From Sediminibacterium magnilacihabitans (GTDB taxonomy: Bacteria; Bacteroidota; Bacteroidia; Chitinophagales; Chitinophagaceae), in the NCBI GenBank assembly GCA_002973575.1, contig PVEQ01000001.1, forward strand, positions 372,001 to 436,000: 64,000 bases of DNA, given 5' to 3'. Below the pieces are notes generated by a model. The model worked only from the letters and a program-made list of their open reading frames with translations, did no database searches and was not told where the DNA came from. Below, one piece after another: positions 24,712 to 34,068 of the stretch (position 1 is its first letter; each line of letters begins with the position of its first letter). The position numbers were made by a program, and so were the translations under genes.

Positions 24712-25740
24712 CTACCAGGATTTTGTGTAAGAAATATTACCTACTTCATGATGCCTCAAACCCTGTATGGAAGCTGACTCTACTTTTTGAGTAATTGAAA
24801 AACTGTTATGGTCGCAAATTAATGACATGCCATAGTCAAATCCTGCTATAAGGTGATTTGGGCTGGATGTTTCAGTGAGATTGCTTTTTTCTGCATTCTC
24901 AGTTATTTCTTTTTTGGTTTTGACATTCCCGTTTCTGCTTGTTATGACATTGTAGAATTGATATTCGATTCTTGGTCTCAAAATAACAGATGCCTGCCAC
25001 TGCATATTATTTTTATTTCCCTTTTCAGACGAAGAGGAAAATCTTTGGATAAAACCGTCAAAATAAGGATTCATCTTTCCAATCCGGATTAATGAATGGG
25101 CAGACAAACTATTTAGAAAAGTACCTGCCGCAATTTGAGTACCGCCGATTACCTCCATCCATTTTTTATATTGCATCAATTTTTTTTCAGCAGTAAAATT
25201 TATATTAAATATAGCATTTGGAGGTAGCTGGCTGTCCCATCCCATAGGACGTTGATACTTTATAAGTTTGTGAGCGGCAATCTGAGCTTCTTTCGCAAAA
25301 GACAATGGGCCAGTAAGTCCTATTTGCAATTCTGTTTTGAAGCTGTACTTTTTTAATGCGTTTGCTGAGTGAAGCGACCTTATTGCAAACAGTGCACCGG
25401 CATAGGGGAAATCATGAGTGTCTGGTTCAACGGTATTAATAGTTCTTGGTGTGTACATCAGTTGCATAATTCCCCAGCCGTACGTATTTACAGAATTAAC
25501 CCCCGCTTTTGGAAATAATTTATTCAGGACAAAATGAGAGTTTCTACTTTTTTCATAAAAAATATCTAACCGGGTTCCGTTGGTATATGCTTCATCAGTT
25601 CCTTTTCCCCGGAGATTAATAAAATCATTATCCTCGTAGAAACGGAACATTTTTTTGGGTGCCCATCCATTTTGCGCCGACACATTTGAGAAAGTGAAGA
25701 ATATGAAGCAAAAAATAATTAGTGGTATATAACTCTTCAT
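24712..25740 (-). CDS. LpxR-like lipid A deacylase (DUF2219)
   Basis: A 342-residue outer-membrane protein with signal peptide (MKSYIPLIIFCFIFFTFS, ending NVSAQ); the ATG at 25740 fits it better than the one at 25797. The LpxR signature is visible as FYEDNDF, then GTDEAYTNGTRLDIFY and GWGIMQLMYTPR. The remainder alternates as barrel strands. LpxR removes the 3'-acyloxyacyl chain of lipid A using Ca2+. The acidic and Asn residues near the N-terminus fit that active site, but activity is inferred. It lies 63 bases ahead of the flavoprotein gene. Confidence 0.8.
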   Translation of the reverse strand: MKSYIPLIIFCFIFFTFSNVSAQNGWAPKKMFRFYEDNDFINLRGKGTDEAYTNGTRLDIFYEKSRNSHFVLNKLFPKAGVNSVNTYGWGIMQLMYTPRTINTVEPDTHDFPYAGALFAIRSLHSANALKKYSFKTELQIGLTGPLSFAKEAQIAAHKLIKYQRPMGWDSQLPPNAIFNINFTAEKKLMQYKKWMEVIGGTQIAAGTFLNSLSAHSLIRIGKMNPYFDGFIQRFSSSSEKGNKNNMQWQASVILRPRIEYQFYNVITSRNGNVKTKKEITENAEKSNLTETSSPNHLIAGFDYGMSLICDHNSFSITQKVESASIQGLRHHEVGNISYTKSW

Positions 25741-25924
25741 AACTGCAGTTTTCAGATTTAAAAATTTGAATGATTTTAAAACGGTACTCTCATTCATACT
25801 GCTTATGTTGACAATAAAGTGTTCTATTCCTTACAGCTTGTACAATTGAAAATTTGTTAAAACGGAAGTTGCAGATTTGCTTAAAAAGTAGCCTTCATTT
25901 ATTGCCGCATACAATCTTAGACAG

Positions 25925-25954
25925 AAATGCCGCCTGTATTAACAGACGGCATTT
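25925..25954. terminator. hairpin, possible second terminator
   Basis: AAATGCCG-c-CTGT-ATTA-ACAG-a-CGGCATTT forms a 12-bp stem with one C/A mismatch and a 4-base loop, some 150 bases downstream of the isochorismatase-type gene. The A/T ends would give a short U-run in either direction. Confidence 0.5.
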
Positions 25955-26042
25955 GAAATATGTAATTGATGTTGCTTTTCAGGAAGAATACGTATTATAA
26001 TACAAGTTGCATATACAACCGGTGTCTGGACATATTAAAATA

Positions 26043-26074
26043 GGGAGCTGTCCATTAGTAAGATGGCAGCTCCC
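26043..26074 (-). terminator. terminator of the isochorismatase-type gene
   Basis: GGGAGCTG (26043-26050) pairs with CAGCTCCC (26067-26074). The stem is extended by CCAT/ATGG past a single bulged T, with a 7-base loop. On the minus strand the stem is followed by TATTTTAAT. It sits 27 bases past the stop codon. Confidence 0.7.
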
Positions 26075-26100
26075 CTGGTTTTTCCGGAACCCGACCTTGC

Positions 26101-26826
26101 CTATTTACCACCCTTTACCTCATTGAGAAATTCACTGGTTTTAAAAACCTTACTTGCCAGCAAAGTATAATTTGTAAGTGCTGCCTGCGCTCCGTTCAAA
26201 CTGGGTAGCTTTGCCGATGCTGTTGCGTCAGATACTACCGCCACTTCAAATCCTTCTTCTAATAACTCACGCAGATGTGACTCCACGCATAAATTACCTG
26301 ACATACCTGCAATCACAACCTTATCAATTCCTCTTTTTCTTAGCTGAAGTGCAAGGTCATTGCTTTGTGGGCCATAAACTTTGTGGGGAGATGTTACAAT
26401 TACGTTACTTCCACTGATGTATTTTTTGTAAGGTTGGAGCCAATCAGCCCCCGAGCCTTCAAAACCTTCTGTGGTCAATGGACCTTTTCTGTCGAACATT
26501 CCAATGTTGTGCATCAGTTTTTCAAGCACTCCTTCAAATTTCCATTGATGATCGTGTTGATAATAATAGTGCGGAGAAACAAATACAAGAATACTATTCT
26601 GTGCTGCCAATTCAAATAGCTTACGCAGGTTTTCCACTGTTCCATTTTCCTTTACACTTTCACCAACAGCACCCCACGCCACACCTTTTTCACTTAAAAA
26701 ATCATTTTGAGGATCTGTGATGACAATGGCAGTGCTTTTATCAAATTTAAATCCAGGTTCCGGTAGCTGCCCAAAACTTATGATGGACAGGAAGATCATA
26801 AAATTCAGAAAGATTATTTTTTTCAT
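26101..26826 (-). CDS. exported isochorismatase-family cysteine hydrolase
   Basis: A 241-residue protein with a signal peptide (MKKIIFLNFMIFLSIISFGQ) and an isochorismatase/nicotinamidase fold. The catalytic Asp lies in VITDPQNDFL, a SPHKVYGPQSND segment supplies the Lys region, and the nucleophile Cys lies in AGMSGNLCVESHLRELLEEGFEV. Most family members are cytoplasmic; an exported one is less common. The substrate is unknown. It follows the CMD gene after 30 bases and is likely co-transcribed with it. Confidence 0.83.
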   Translation of the reverse strand: MKKIIFLNFMIFLSIISFGQLPEPGFKFDKSTAIVITDPQNDFLSEKGVAWGAVGESVKENGTVENLRKLFELAAQNSILVFVSPHYYYQHDHQWKFEGVLEKLMHNIGMFDRKGPLTTEGFEGSGADWLQPYKKYISGSNVIVTSPHKVYGPQSNDLALQLRKRGIDKVVIAGMSGNLCVESHLRELLEEGFEVAVVSDATASAKLPSLNGAQAALTNYTLLASKVFKTSEFLNEVKGGK

Positions 26827-26856
26827 TTTTATTTATTTAAAAGTTTATAAAATTTA

Positions 26857-27429
26857 TTAGCAAGAACATTTGTGTTGAGCCACGGTAGCATTAAGTTCAG
26901 GTGCAATGGGAAAATCAATTGGCACATCGGTAATTTTGTGTAAGTAGTTCATCACAATTTTGTCGGCAATGGCGATAATCACATCAACTAACGATCCCTT
27001 TGTATAGCCTGCTGCAAAAAAGTTTTCAACAGCGTCAGAAGAAGGTTGACCTTTATTAGAAGCGATTTCATAAGTAAGATTTGCGAGGGAGTCAAGTTTC
27101 GCATCAAACGATGCAGCACCGCCCCGGATCTCTATGATCTGATCATCTGTAAAACCATTCATTTTGCCTAAAACCGTATGGGCACTCTGGCAATACCTGC
27201 AACCATTTACCTGGCTTACTACCAGATTTATCACTTCTTTTTCTTTGTTTGAAAGCGAAGTCTTCCCATTTTGAAATTGCAGATAATTCCCTAACCCTGT
27301 ATCTGAATATGCTAATGCAGCATATAGGTTTGGTACAAAGCCCAATGCTGATTTCAGATTGTCAAAAATGGCCTGGTTACTGGCACCTACTTCGTTCCAT
27401 GCAGGAACAGTGAATTTTGTCTTTGTCAT
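26857..27429 (-). CDS. carboxymuconolactone decarboxylase / AhpD-like protein
   Basis: A 190-residue CMD-fold protein with redox motif N-G-C-R-Y-C-Q-S-A-H and N-terminal GFVPNLYAAL, plus an unusual C-terminal HKCSC tail with two more cysteines. The ATG at 27429 is preferred; an upstream ATG (27519) would absorb the promoter shared with the first CMD gene. It is a distant paralogue of the protein at 6413-6970. It heads a two-gene unit with the isochorismatase-type hydrolase. A peroxide-reducing role is inferred. Confidence 0.85.
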   Translation of the reverse strand: MTKTKFTVPAWNEVGASNQAIFDNLKSALGFVPNLYAALAYSDTGLGNYLQFQNGKTSLSNKEKEVINLVVSQVNGCRYCQSAHTVLGKMNGFTDDQIIEIRGGAASFDAKLDSLANLTYEIASNKGQPSSDAVENFFAAGYTKGSLVDVIIAIADKIVMNYLHKITDVPIDFPIAPELNATVAQHKCSC

Positions 27430-27836
27430 TTTGATAATTTTTGATTGTTTTTTTAACCGTACAAAGATGGCTATACAACAATGCGGGATGTTAGACGGCA
27501 TTACCCAGAGAATTGGCAATTCTTCCCGACAGTATGCGGAGGATAGTAAGTAACATTAAAATTATATTTCATGGTGATGGAAAGGAAAAAATTAAGCGTT
27601 GTATTGTTAGCTAGATATTTAAAGGAGTAATGGAAAAACAACAAAAAAAGGGGATAGTATGATTTTAATTCCTGATATTTTATAGAAACGTGCCGTATTT
27701 AGTTTCTCAAAATGCAATAAAACCAAAAGGGAAATATTGCTAACTCTTAAGGTAAAAGCACCTACCCATGAACTTTCCGGCAAATCCATCTTTGCATAAT
27801 ATTTAATTCTAAAATTTTTTAAAAAAACTATCAGAG
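27430..27836. other. divergent intergenic region, 407 bases
   Basis: Separates the minus-strand CMD gene from the plus-strand hydrolase operon. The CMD-proximal 90 bases hold the promoter/operator at 27460-27515. The remaining part is AT-rich with no coding signal and no clear promoter for the plus-strand genes. Confidence 0.5.
27460..27515 (-). promoter_or_regulatory. promoter and putative AraC operator of the second CMD gene
   Basis: On the minus strand GCCATCTTTGTA (27460-27471) is followed by an A-run and ACAAT, as at the first CMD gene. TTAGACG begins at 27491, 31 bases from the promoter start, with CCCA and AATT at the same offsets as at 7015-7038. The match in both sequence and spacing suggests one regulator for both genes. 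Confidence 0.45.
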
Positions 27837-28709
27837 ATGAAAAATCAAGTATCGTACAACACCAAATCAATAAATGGTGTGAACATTTTTTACCGTGAAG
27901 CTGGCAAAAGCAATAAAAAAACTTTGCTTTTATTACATGGCTATCCTACTTCTTCACATATGTTTCGTGATCTTATGAGAGATTTGGCCGATAGCTATCA
28001 CACAATCGCTCCCGACTATCCTGGTTTCGGCAGAAGTGAACAACCTCTTATGACCAAATTTGACTACACTTTTGACGGACTTACAAAAGTTATTGAAGGT
28101 CTTATAGCTGAATTGAAACTTGATAAATTCAGCTTATACCTGATGGACTATGGGGCGCCTATCGGTTGGCGGATTGCTTCAAAATATAAGGACCGTATTG
28201 AAAGCATAATTCTTCAAAACGGGTGTGCTTACAATGAAGGGCTTGAAACCTTTTGGGATCCTATTAAGGAATATTGGGCTGATAAAACCAATAAAGAAGT
28301 TGAGAAACAATTGGAAGGCTTCCATTCACCGGAAGGTCTGAGATGGCAATACACACATGGTGTAGCGGATGATTCTTTGATTAACCCTGATAATTGGGAA
28401 CTGGATTTGACGCATTTAAGACGTGAAGAAAACAATAGCATTCAACTACAGTTATTTCACGACTACCAATCCAATGTTAAATTATATGGTCAATGGCAGG
28501 AGTATTTTCGCAAGCACAGTCCCCAAATGCTGATTGTATATGGTAAAAATGATTACATATTCCCCGCATCCGGTGCAGAAGCATTTAAAAAAGATGTAAA
28601 AAACCTGGAGTATCATCTGTTTGATGCAGGTCACTTTGCCTTAGAAAGCCACGGCAGTGAAATTATCCCAATCATCAAGGATTTTCTGGATAGAAAAGTT
28701 AAGGCTTGA
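27837..28709 (+). CDS. alpha/beta hydrolase, Asp-nucleophile (dehalogenase/epoxide hydrolase-like)
   Basis: A 290-residue cytoplasmic hydrolase. It has the oxyanion loop LLHGYPTSSHMF, DYPGFGRSE, the nucleophile elbow L-M-D-Y-G-A-P with Asp rather than Ser, a cap domain in the middle, a late acid in YGKNDYIFP and the base in AGHFALE. An Asp nucleophile points to haloalkane dehalogenase or epoxide hydrolase-type chemistry. It begins a six-gene plus-strand operon and has a paralogue four genes on (29962-30834). The natural substrate is unknown. Confidence 0.82.
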   Translation: MKNQVSYNTKSINGVNIFYREAGKSNKKTLLLLHGYPTSSHMFRDLMRDLADSYHTIAPDYPGFGRSEQPLMTKFDYTFDGLTKVIEGLIAELKLDKFSLYLMDYGAPIGWRIASKYKDRIESIILQNGCAYNEGLETFWDPIKEYWADKTNKEVEKQLEGFHSPEGLRWQYTHGVADDSLINPDNWELDLTHLRREENNSIQLQLFHDYQSNVKLYGQWQEYFRKHSPQMLIVYGKNDYIFPASGAEAFKKDVKNLEYHLFDAGHFALESHGSEIIPIIKDFLDRKVKA

Positions 28710-28783
28710 TGAATTACCGATTATTGCCTGTTATACCAATAGCAGGCAGTATGTTTTGATCTTTTCAAACTATCCATTCGTAA

Positions 28784-29539
28784 ATGACAGAAATTATTAT
28801 ACTGTTTGCTGCTTCATTCATAGCCGGTGTATTTAATGCAGTAGCCGGCGGGGGAGGATTTATTACTTTTTCGGCACTTGCTTTTTCGGGTGTCAATCCC
28901 GTGGCTGCAAGTGCTATTTCAACTGTAGCATTATGGCCGGGTAATTTAGCCAGTGCAAAGGCATTCCAAAATGAGATTATCAATAGCAAAATAGAAATTA
29001 AAAAGTTATTGTTTCTTGGTGCAACAGGCGGAGCTGTCGGAGCTTTTTTGCTTTCTCTTATTTCAATTGAAAGTTTCAGGTATTTAGTTCCCTATTTTCT
29101 TATTGTCGCATTACTGTTTTTTGTTTTTGCAGCAAAAATTCAGCGCCTTTTCAATTTCAGGCATTTGAGCAAGTGCAAATCTGCAAGTGCAGTAATTACT
29201 ATAACACTAATGCAAATTGTGCTTTCAGTTTACGGAGGATTTTTTGGCGCCGGATTGGGAATTATGTTTCTTTCTCTCTTTATCAGTTTTGGCTATTCGG
29301 ACCTTAATGAATTAAACGGCATAAAGGTTCTATACGTATCAGTTACTAACGGCACTGCGGCAGTGTTATTTATTATTAAAGACATTATTATATGGGACAA
29401 GTGTTTATTGATGTTGTTGGGGAGTATCCTGGGTGGTTTTTATGGAGCTAAATATTCGTTACGGCTGAGGCCTTGTATTTTAAAAACAGCTATCATAATT
29501 ATTGGGATAGCTACAACAATTTATTTTATAATTTATTAA
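28784..29539 (+). CDS. TSUP (TauE/SafE) family membrane permease
   Basis: A 251-residue membrane protein with about seven or eight hydrophobic helices. The TSUP repeats are visible: FIAGVFNAVAGGGGFITFSALAFSGVNPVAASAISTVALWPG near the start and VYGGFFGAGLGIMFLSLFISFGYSDLNELNGIKV in the second half. The family moves sulfite, sulfoacetate or other organic anions. It sits between a hydrolase and a DUF1348 gene, so it may export an acidic product of the operon (inference). Confidence 0.87.
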   Translation: MTEIIILFAASFIAGVFNAVAGGGGFITFSALAFSGVNPVAASAISTVALWPGNLASAKAFQNEIINSKIEIKKLLFLGATGGAVGAFLLSLISIESFRYLVPYFLIVALLFFVFAAKIQRLFNFRHLSKCKSASAVITITLMQIVLSVYGGFFGAGLGIMFLSLFISFGYSDLNELNGIKVLYVSVTNGTAAVLFIIKDIIIWDKCLLMLLGSILGGFYGAKYSLRLRPCILKTAIIIIGIATTIYFIIY

Positions 29540-29548
29540 AATATTAAA

Positions 29549-29965
29549 ATGAAAAAAGAAATAAAATTGCCATTGCCTCCTTTTACAGAAGAAACGGCTA
29601 AGCAAAAAATTCAGTTGGCGGAAGATGCCTGGAACAGCAAAGATCCTGTAAGAGTTTCCAAAGCCTATTCATTAAATAGCGAATGGCGGAACAGGAATGA
29701 GTTTTTTTCCGGCAGGGACGAGATCATAAAATTTCTGACCCTCAAATGGCAAAAGGAACTCAATTATAAACTACGAAAAGAGTATTGGGCACATGCCGGT
29801 AACCGTATCGCTGTAAGATTTGAATACGAATATCAGGATGCCAGAGGTCAGTGGTTCAGAGCTTACGGAAATGAAAATTGGGAGTTTGATGAAAACGGAC
29901 TGATGAGTAAGCGTTTTGCAAGTATTAATGATTTGGCAATTGATGAAACTGATAGGAAATTATGA
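29549..29965 (+). CDS. DUF1348 family NTF2-like protein
   Basis: A 138-residue NTF2-like cone fold matching DUF1348. Landmarks are [52 protein letters not shown], a W-x-KEL-Y-L-K-E-W segment and [28 protein letters not shown]. The function is unestablished; the pocket could bind a small molecule. It lies 9 bases after the permease and overlaps the next hydrolase by 4 bases. Confidence 0.88.
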   Translation: MKKEIKLPLPPFTEETAKQKIQLAEDAWNSKDPVRVSKAYSLNSEWRNRNEFFSGRDEIIKFLTLKWQKELNYKLRKEYWAHAGNRIAVRFEYEYQDARGQWFRAYGNENWEFDENGLMSKRFASINDLAIDETDRKL

Positions 29966-30834
29966 ACAGGCAAGAATTTCACACCCAGATAAAAAATGAC
30001 TGGGTTGATATAAACAATAACCGCATTTTTTACAGAGAAGCAGGTAATAGAGAAAAGCCTGTCGTGGTTTTACTACATGGTTATCCTTCATCATCATTGA
30101 TGTTTAAAGAAATTATGCTTTTACTGGCTGACAGCGTTTATGTTTTGGCTCCTGATATGCCGGGATTCGGGTTTACAGAGTTAAATGATGCAGGCTTTAC
30201 TCCAACCTTTGAGCAATACGCTTTATTTCTAAATGCTTTTTTACAATCAAAAAAGATTACAAAAGCCTATTTCTATCTCTTCGATTATAGTGCACCAATT
30301 ATTATGAGGGTGCTAACACAAAATCCTGAGCTTATGCAGGGCTTAATTTTTCAAAATGGAATCATTCATAAAGAAGGGATGGGTGAAGTCCTTATAAACG
30401 CAAGAAAATGGTTAGATGAAAACACCGGCGAAAGTTTGAAACAGTATAACAAACTATTTGAACTTGACTACACTAAATGGGAGTATCTCAACGGTATTTA
30501 TGATAGAACAAAAATTGCTCCGGAATACTATATGCTTGATCAGTATTTGTTAGACAGACCTCAAATAAAAGCTTTTCAAATTGCATTAAAAAAGGACTAC
30601 AGAAGTAATGTTGAATTATATCCCCAATGGCAATTGTTTTTGCATCGGTGGCAACCAAGAACGCTTATACTCTGGGGAAAGAATGACGAAGTATTCACAA
30701 TGCAGGGGGCGTATAAAATTCATGAGCTTGTTAAAAAAAGTGAATTAAGGATATACGATTGCGGGCATTTTGCTTTATTAGAATACCCTATTCAAATTTC
30801 AGATGATATCAAAAGGTTTATACTTAACAAATGA
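29962..30834 (+). CDS. second Asp-nucleophile alpha/beta hydrolase
   Basis: A 290-residue paralogue of the first gene of the operon, with the same length and layout: [28 protein letters not shown], elbow [17 protein letters not shown] and CGHFALLE. The residue after Asp-Tyr is Ser instead of the Gly of the first copy, so the elbow is altered and activity may differ. The two copies may have diverged to take different substrates. It overlaps DUF1348 and lies 4 bases before fabF. Confidence 0.8.
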   Translation: MNRQEFHTQIKNDWVDINNNRIFYREAGNREKPVVVLLHGYPSSSLMFKEIMLLLADSVYVLAPDMPGFGFTELNDAGFTPTFEQYALFLNAFLQSKKITKAYFYLFDYSAPIIMRVLTQNPELMQGLIFQNGIIHKEGMGEVLINARKWLDENTGESLKQYNKLFELDYTKWEYLNGIYDRTKIAPEYYMLDQYLLDRPQIKAFQIALKKDYRSNVELYPQWQLFLHRWQPRTLILWGKNDEVFTMQGAYKIHELVKKSELRIYDCGHFALLEYPIQISDDIKRFILNK

Positions 30835-30838
30835 CAGA

Positions 30839-32098
30839 ATGAATCTCAAAAACTATTTTCATAGAGTTGTTGTAACTGGCATCGGAGCAGTTACTCCTCT
30901 TGGGAACAATGCCATCACAACATGGCGAAACCTTTTGGCAGGATATAACGGTATAGGGACAATTACCAAATTTGACACTACGCTGTTCAAAACAAAATTT
31001 GCTGCCGAAGTAAAAGAATTTGATCCACTGAAGTATTTTGAAAAAGGGGAAATAAGAAAATATGATTTGTTTACACAGTATGCTGTCGCTGCAGTTGATG
31101 AGGCGTTAAGTATGGCTACATTAGATAAAATTGACAGAGACGAAGTTGGCGTAATTTGGGGTTCAGGAAATGGTGGTATTCAGACTTTCCAGGAACAAAT
31201 GCTGGAGTTTGCGGAAGGTAACAGACGACCAAGATTTAATCCGTTTTTTGTACCTAAAATGATTGCTGATATACCTTCAGGTGTTATCTCAATTCGATAC
31301 GGACTTCACGGCATAAACTTTAGCACAATTTCGGCATGCGCTTCGAGTAATAATGCAATTATTGATGCTTATCACTATATTAAACTCGGTAAAGCAAAAA
31401 TGATTATTTCAGGCGGTTCTGAAGCTGCAATTAACGAAGCTTCAGTTGGTGGTTTCAACGCCTCAAAAGCGTTATCACAAAAAAACAATATCTGTACGAC
31501 AGCCTGTCGTCCTTTCGACATTGCAAGAGATGGGTTTGTAATTGGTGAAGGCGCAGGTGCATTAGTGCTGGAAAGTTTGGAAAGTGCTGTGGAAAGAGAT
31601 GCAAAAATATTAGCTGAAATTGTTGGTACGGGTATGGCAGCCGACGCCTTTCACTTAACCGGAACCCATCCTGATGGAAAAGGTGCATATCTTGGAATGA
31701 AACGGGCATTGGATGAAGCAGGATTAAATCCCGGACAAATTGATTGTATCAATGCTCACGCCACGTCAACCCCTATGGGAGATATCAGCGAGTTAAAAGC
31801 TATTCATCAATTATTCGGTACAAACCAGGATTTGACAATATGCGCAACCAAGTCAGCTACCGGTCATTTATTGGGCGCCGCCGGTGCAGTAGAGAGCATC
31901 TTTTCGGTACTCTCACTTGAGAATAATATGATTCCAAAAATCTATAATACCGAAAATATTGAATCGCCATTTGACCAATATTTTCATTTTGTTCTGAAAG
32001 AAAATTATTCTAAACAGCTCCGGTATGTACTTAATAATACGTTTGGTTTTGGAGGGCATATAGCTACTACATTGTTTAAAAAATGGGAAGATGAATAA
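30839..32098 (+). CDS. fabF: beta-ketoacyl-ACP synthase II
   Basis: A 419-residue condensing enzyme of fatty-acid elongation. All three catalytic positions are present: C167 in STISACASS, H307 in NAHATSTPMGD, and K338/H343 in TKSATGHLLGAAGAVE. The ATG at 30839 is chosen because the earlier one (30803) lies inside the upstream hydrolase. FabF usually sits next to acpP; here it lies between a hydrolase and bshB1, so it may be an extra copy serving a special acyl product (inference). Confidence 0.92.
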   Translation: MNLKNYFHRVVVTGIGAVTPLGNNAITTWRNLLAGYNGIGTITKFDTTLFKTKFAAEVKEFDPLKYFEKGEIRKYDLFTQYAVAAVDEALSMATLDKIDRDEVGVIWGSGNGGIQTFQEQMLEFAEGNRRPRFNPFFVPKMIADIPSGVISIRYGLHGINFSTISACASSNNAIIDAYHYIKLGKAKMIISGGSEAAINEASVGGFNASKALSQKNNICTTACRPFDIARDGFVIGEGAGALVLESLESAVERDAKILAEIVGTGMAADAFHLTGTHPDGKGAYLGMKRALDEAGLNPGQIDCINAHATSTPMGDISELKAIHQLFGTNQDLTICATKSATGHLLGAAGAVESIFSVLSLENNMIPKIYNTENIESPFDQYFHFVLKENYSKQLRYVLNNTFGFGGHIATTLFKKWEDE

Positions 32099-32807
32099 CC
32101 ACGTTGTTGATATAATGGCATTTGGAGCACATCCTGATGATGTGGAATGTGCGTCGGCAGGAACGCTATTAATTGCAAAAGACAACGGAGCTAAAATTAT
32201 CCTGGTAGATATTACAAGAGGTGGGTTAGGCAGTTTCGGTACCGTAAATCAGCGGACTGAAGAAGCTAAAAAAGCAGCCATGATGTTAGGTGCAAAAAAA
32301 CGTATTCAATTAAATTTTATCGATGGACAAATTGTAAATAACAGAGACTCACAAATAAAAATAATTGAGTTAATTCGTTTCTACAGACCAAAAATAATAC
32401 TGGCAAATGCCTTTATTGATCGTCATCCAGATCATAATAATGCTGCTAATCTCATCAAAGATGCTTCGTTTTTTTCTGGTTTAAAAAATATCGAGACCCA
32501 TTATAAAGGGGTAAAGCAATTGCCTTACAGACCCTCAGCAGTATATCATTACATACAGGATCTAATGATAAAGCCTGATGTAGTCATTGATATAAGTAAT
32601 GTATTCCCAGAAAAAATGAAGGTAATTCTCGCCTATAAGTCCCAGTTTCAAGATTCAGAAGACAGCTCCCCTGTAGGTATAAAAAACTTGCTAAAGCAAA
32701 TTGAAAATAGTAATCAGATATTTGGAAGAAATGTTAATGTCGCATTTGCCGAAGGGTTCACCAAATCAACATATATAGCTGCGAAAGATATTCAGGAACT
32801 ATTTTAA
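32091..32807 (+). CDS. bshB1: bacillithiol biosynthesis deacetylase BshB1
   Basis: A 238-residue LmbE/PIG-L zinc deacetylase that removes the acetyl group from N-acetylglucosaminyl-L-malate in bacillithiol synthesis. The zinc site A-H14-P-D-D-V-E and the second motif D-R-H-P-D-H-N-N-A are intact, and GSFGTVNQRTEEAKKAA matches the BshB1 type. It overlaps fabF by 8 bases and closes the operon, 23 bases before a convergent AraC gene. Confidence 0.9.
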   Translation: MNNHVVDIMAFGAHPDDVECASAGTLLIAKDNGAKIILVDITRGGLGSFGTVNQRTEEAKKAAMMLGAKKRIQLNFIDGQIVNNRDSQIKIIELIRFYRPKIILANAFIDRHPDHNNAANLIKDASFFSGLKNIETHYKGVKQLPYRPSAVYHYIQDLMIKPDVVIDISNVFPEKMKVILAYKSQFQDSEDSSPVGIKNLLKQIENSNQIFGRNVNVAFAEGFTKSTYIAAKDIQELF

Positions 32808-32830
32808 CCGTTATCGTTTATGTAATAACC

Positions 32831-33718
32831 TTATTCAGTTAACAAGGGCTCTTTAACCAGCGAATCGTCGGGCCTCTTTTCAGCAGTAATAGCCTTCAGC
32901 TTCATTCTATACTCTTTTGGAGAAATCCCCTCTTTATTTTTGAAAAACCGGCTAAAGGTCTGGATATCTTCGAACCCCGTTTCATAAGCAATCTCCTTAA
33001 TTGTTTTAGCCGTGTAATACAATAGTCTTTTGGCTTCCAAAGCAATCCTGTCTTGTATAAGTTGCAATGGAGAATTTCCCGCCACCTGTGAGAAAAGATT
33101 AGATAGTGTCTTCGGTGACTTGTTTAATAGCTCTGCATATTCTGATACAGTATGCTTCTCCCGAAAATGCAATTCTACAAGATAATTAAACTCACGTACT
33201 ATATCGAGATGTAGTTTATGAAAACCGGAAAGATGATTTTGCTCTTTATATAACCTTGTACAAAGAATAATAAATCTTTTAAGCATCATCTGCAGCATTT
33301 GCAATTGAAGATTGTCTTTTGATTCCATTTCTATGTTCAGCATCTTCCACAGAATTTCAAATTTTTCAAATTCTTTCTCCGGCAAGGTAATAACGGGAAC
33401 CTGATATGAACCAAAAAACAAAATACCCTTACAACTGACCTCATGGTCGTGATCAATGATACAGTAAAAGGAACGGTTAAACTTAATCATTCTAATCAAA
33501 CCAACTTCCGGTAAGAACAATTTATGAAACTCAGTAAGAAATATAATCTGTCCTGATTTCAATGTCACCTCAACTCCATCAACTAAGAGTTTTGAATTAT
33601 CTTTTATTCCCCAGAGTATTGTCATCTCACCTTCAGAGCGAAGACCTGGTTTATAATGATTGTCTTCGGAAATTATATCAACAAAAAGGAGTTCGTCTGA
33701 TATTCCTGAATATTTCAT
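32831..33718 (-). CDS. AraC-family transcriptional regulator
   Basis: A 295-residue regulator with a cupin-like N-terminal half, a dimerising helix near 165-190, and a C-terminal AraC domain. The first HTH is at HTVSEYAELLNKSPKTLSNLF and the second at KTIKEIAYETGFEDIQTFSRFFKNKEG, ending ISPKEYR. A charged C-terminal tail follows (VKEPLLTE). It is monocistronic and convergent with bshB1. Its targets are unknown. Confidence 0.88.
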   Translation of the reverse strand: MKYSGISDELLFVDIISEDNHYKPGLRSEGEMTILWGIKDNSKLLVDGVEVTLKSGQIIFLTEFHKLFLPEVGLIRMIKFNRSFYCIIDHDHEVSCKGILFFGSYQVPVITLPEKEFEKFEILWKMLNIEMESKDNLQLQMLQMMLKRFIILCTRLYKEQNHLSGFHKLHLDIVREFNYLVELHFREKHTVSEYAELLNKSPKTLSNLFSQVAGNSPLQLIQDRIALEAKRLLYYTAKTIKEIAYETGFEDIQTFSRFFKNKEGISPKEYRMKLKAITAEKRPDDSLVKEPLLTE

Positions 33719-33802
33719 TTTAAAGGGATTTACCTGAATCTGTTTGTTTGATGTCTCCCACTTATCAGGATAGCTGTCCTATAGTAAAAATTTCATCTAA
33801 AT

Positions 33803-34063
33803 TCAGAACAAATGTTCATCCAGCATTCGCTCTATTCTTTCTTTTGTAAAACCCGATAAATTATCTTCAGCATGCACATGCTTGCTTTCTATTCCTATTT
33901 TAGAGGTTTGTTTTTCAAATTTTTTACAAAATGAACACATGGAAGTGTGCATGGACAACTTCATTTTTTCTATAAAAGTAAGTTTTCCTTCTTCTTTTTT
34001 TGCCATTAGGAATGTGGCCTCTTTGCAATTAACCATTAAATACTTCATCATAAATTTTTTCAT
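33803..34063 (-). CDS. zinc-finger anti-sigma-like protein
   Basis: An 86-residue basic protein with a ZAS-like motif H-T-S-M-C-S-F-C (H-x3-C-x2-C) preceded by a Cys in the N-terminal NCKEATFLM segment. Anti-sigma factors use this motif to bind zinc and sense thiol stress. The ATG at 34063 is preferred because GAGGAG lies directly in front of it. It follows the ECF sigma gene after 5 bases, which makes it the likely cognate anti-sigma factor. There is no membrane helix, so it would be a cytoplasmic, redox-type anti-sigma. Confidence 0.72.
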   Translation of the reverse strand: MKKFMMKYLMVNCKEATFLMAKKEEGKLTFIEKMKLSMHTSMCSFCKKFEKQTSKIGIESKHVHAEDNLSGFTKERIERMLDEHLF

Positions 34064-34068
34064 ACTCC

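Larger units (their letters stand above)
25741..26100. other. 360-base intergenic region with two hairpins
   Basis: Between the isochorismatase-type gene and the LpxR-like gene (both minus strand). Apart from the hairpins at 25925-25954 and 26043-26074 and an AT-rich stretch next to the LpxR start, nothing else is recognisable. Confidence 0.5.
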
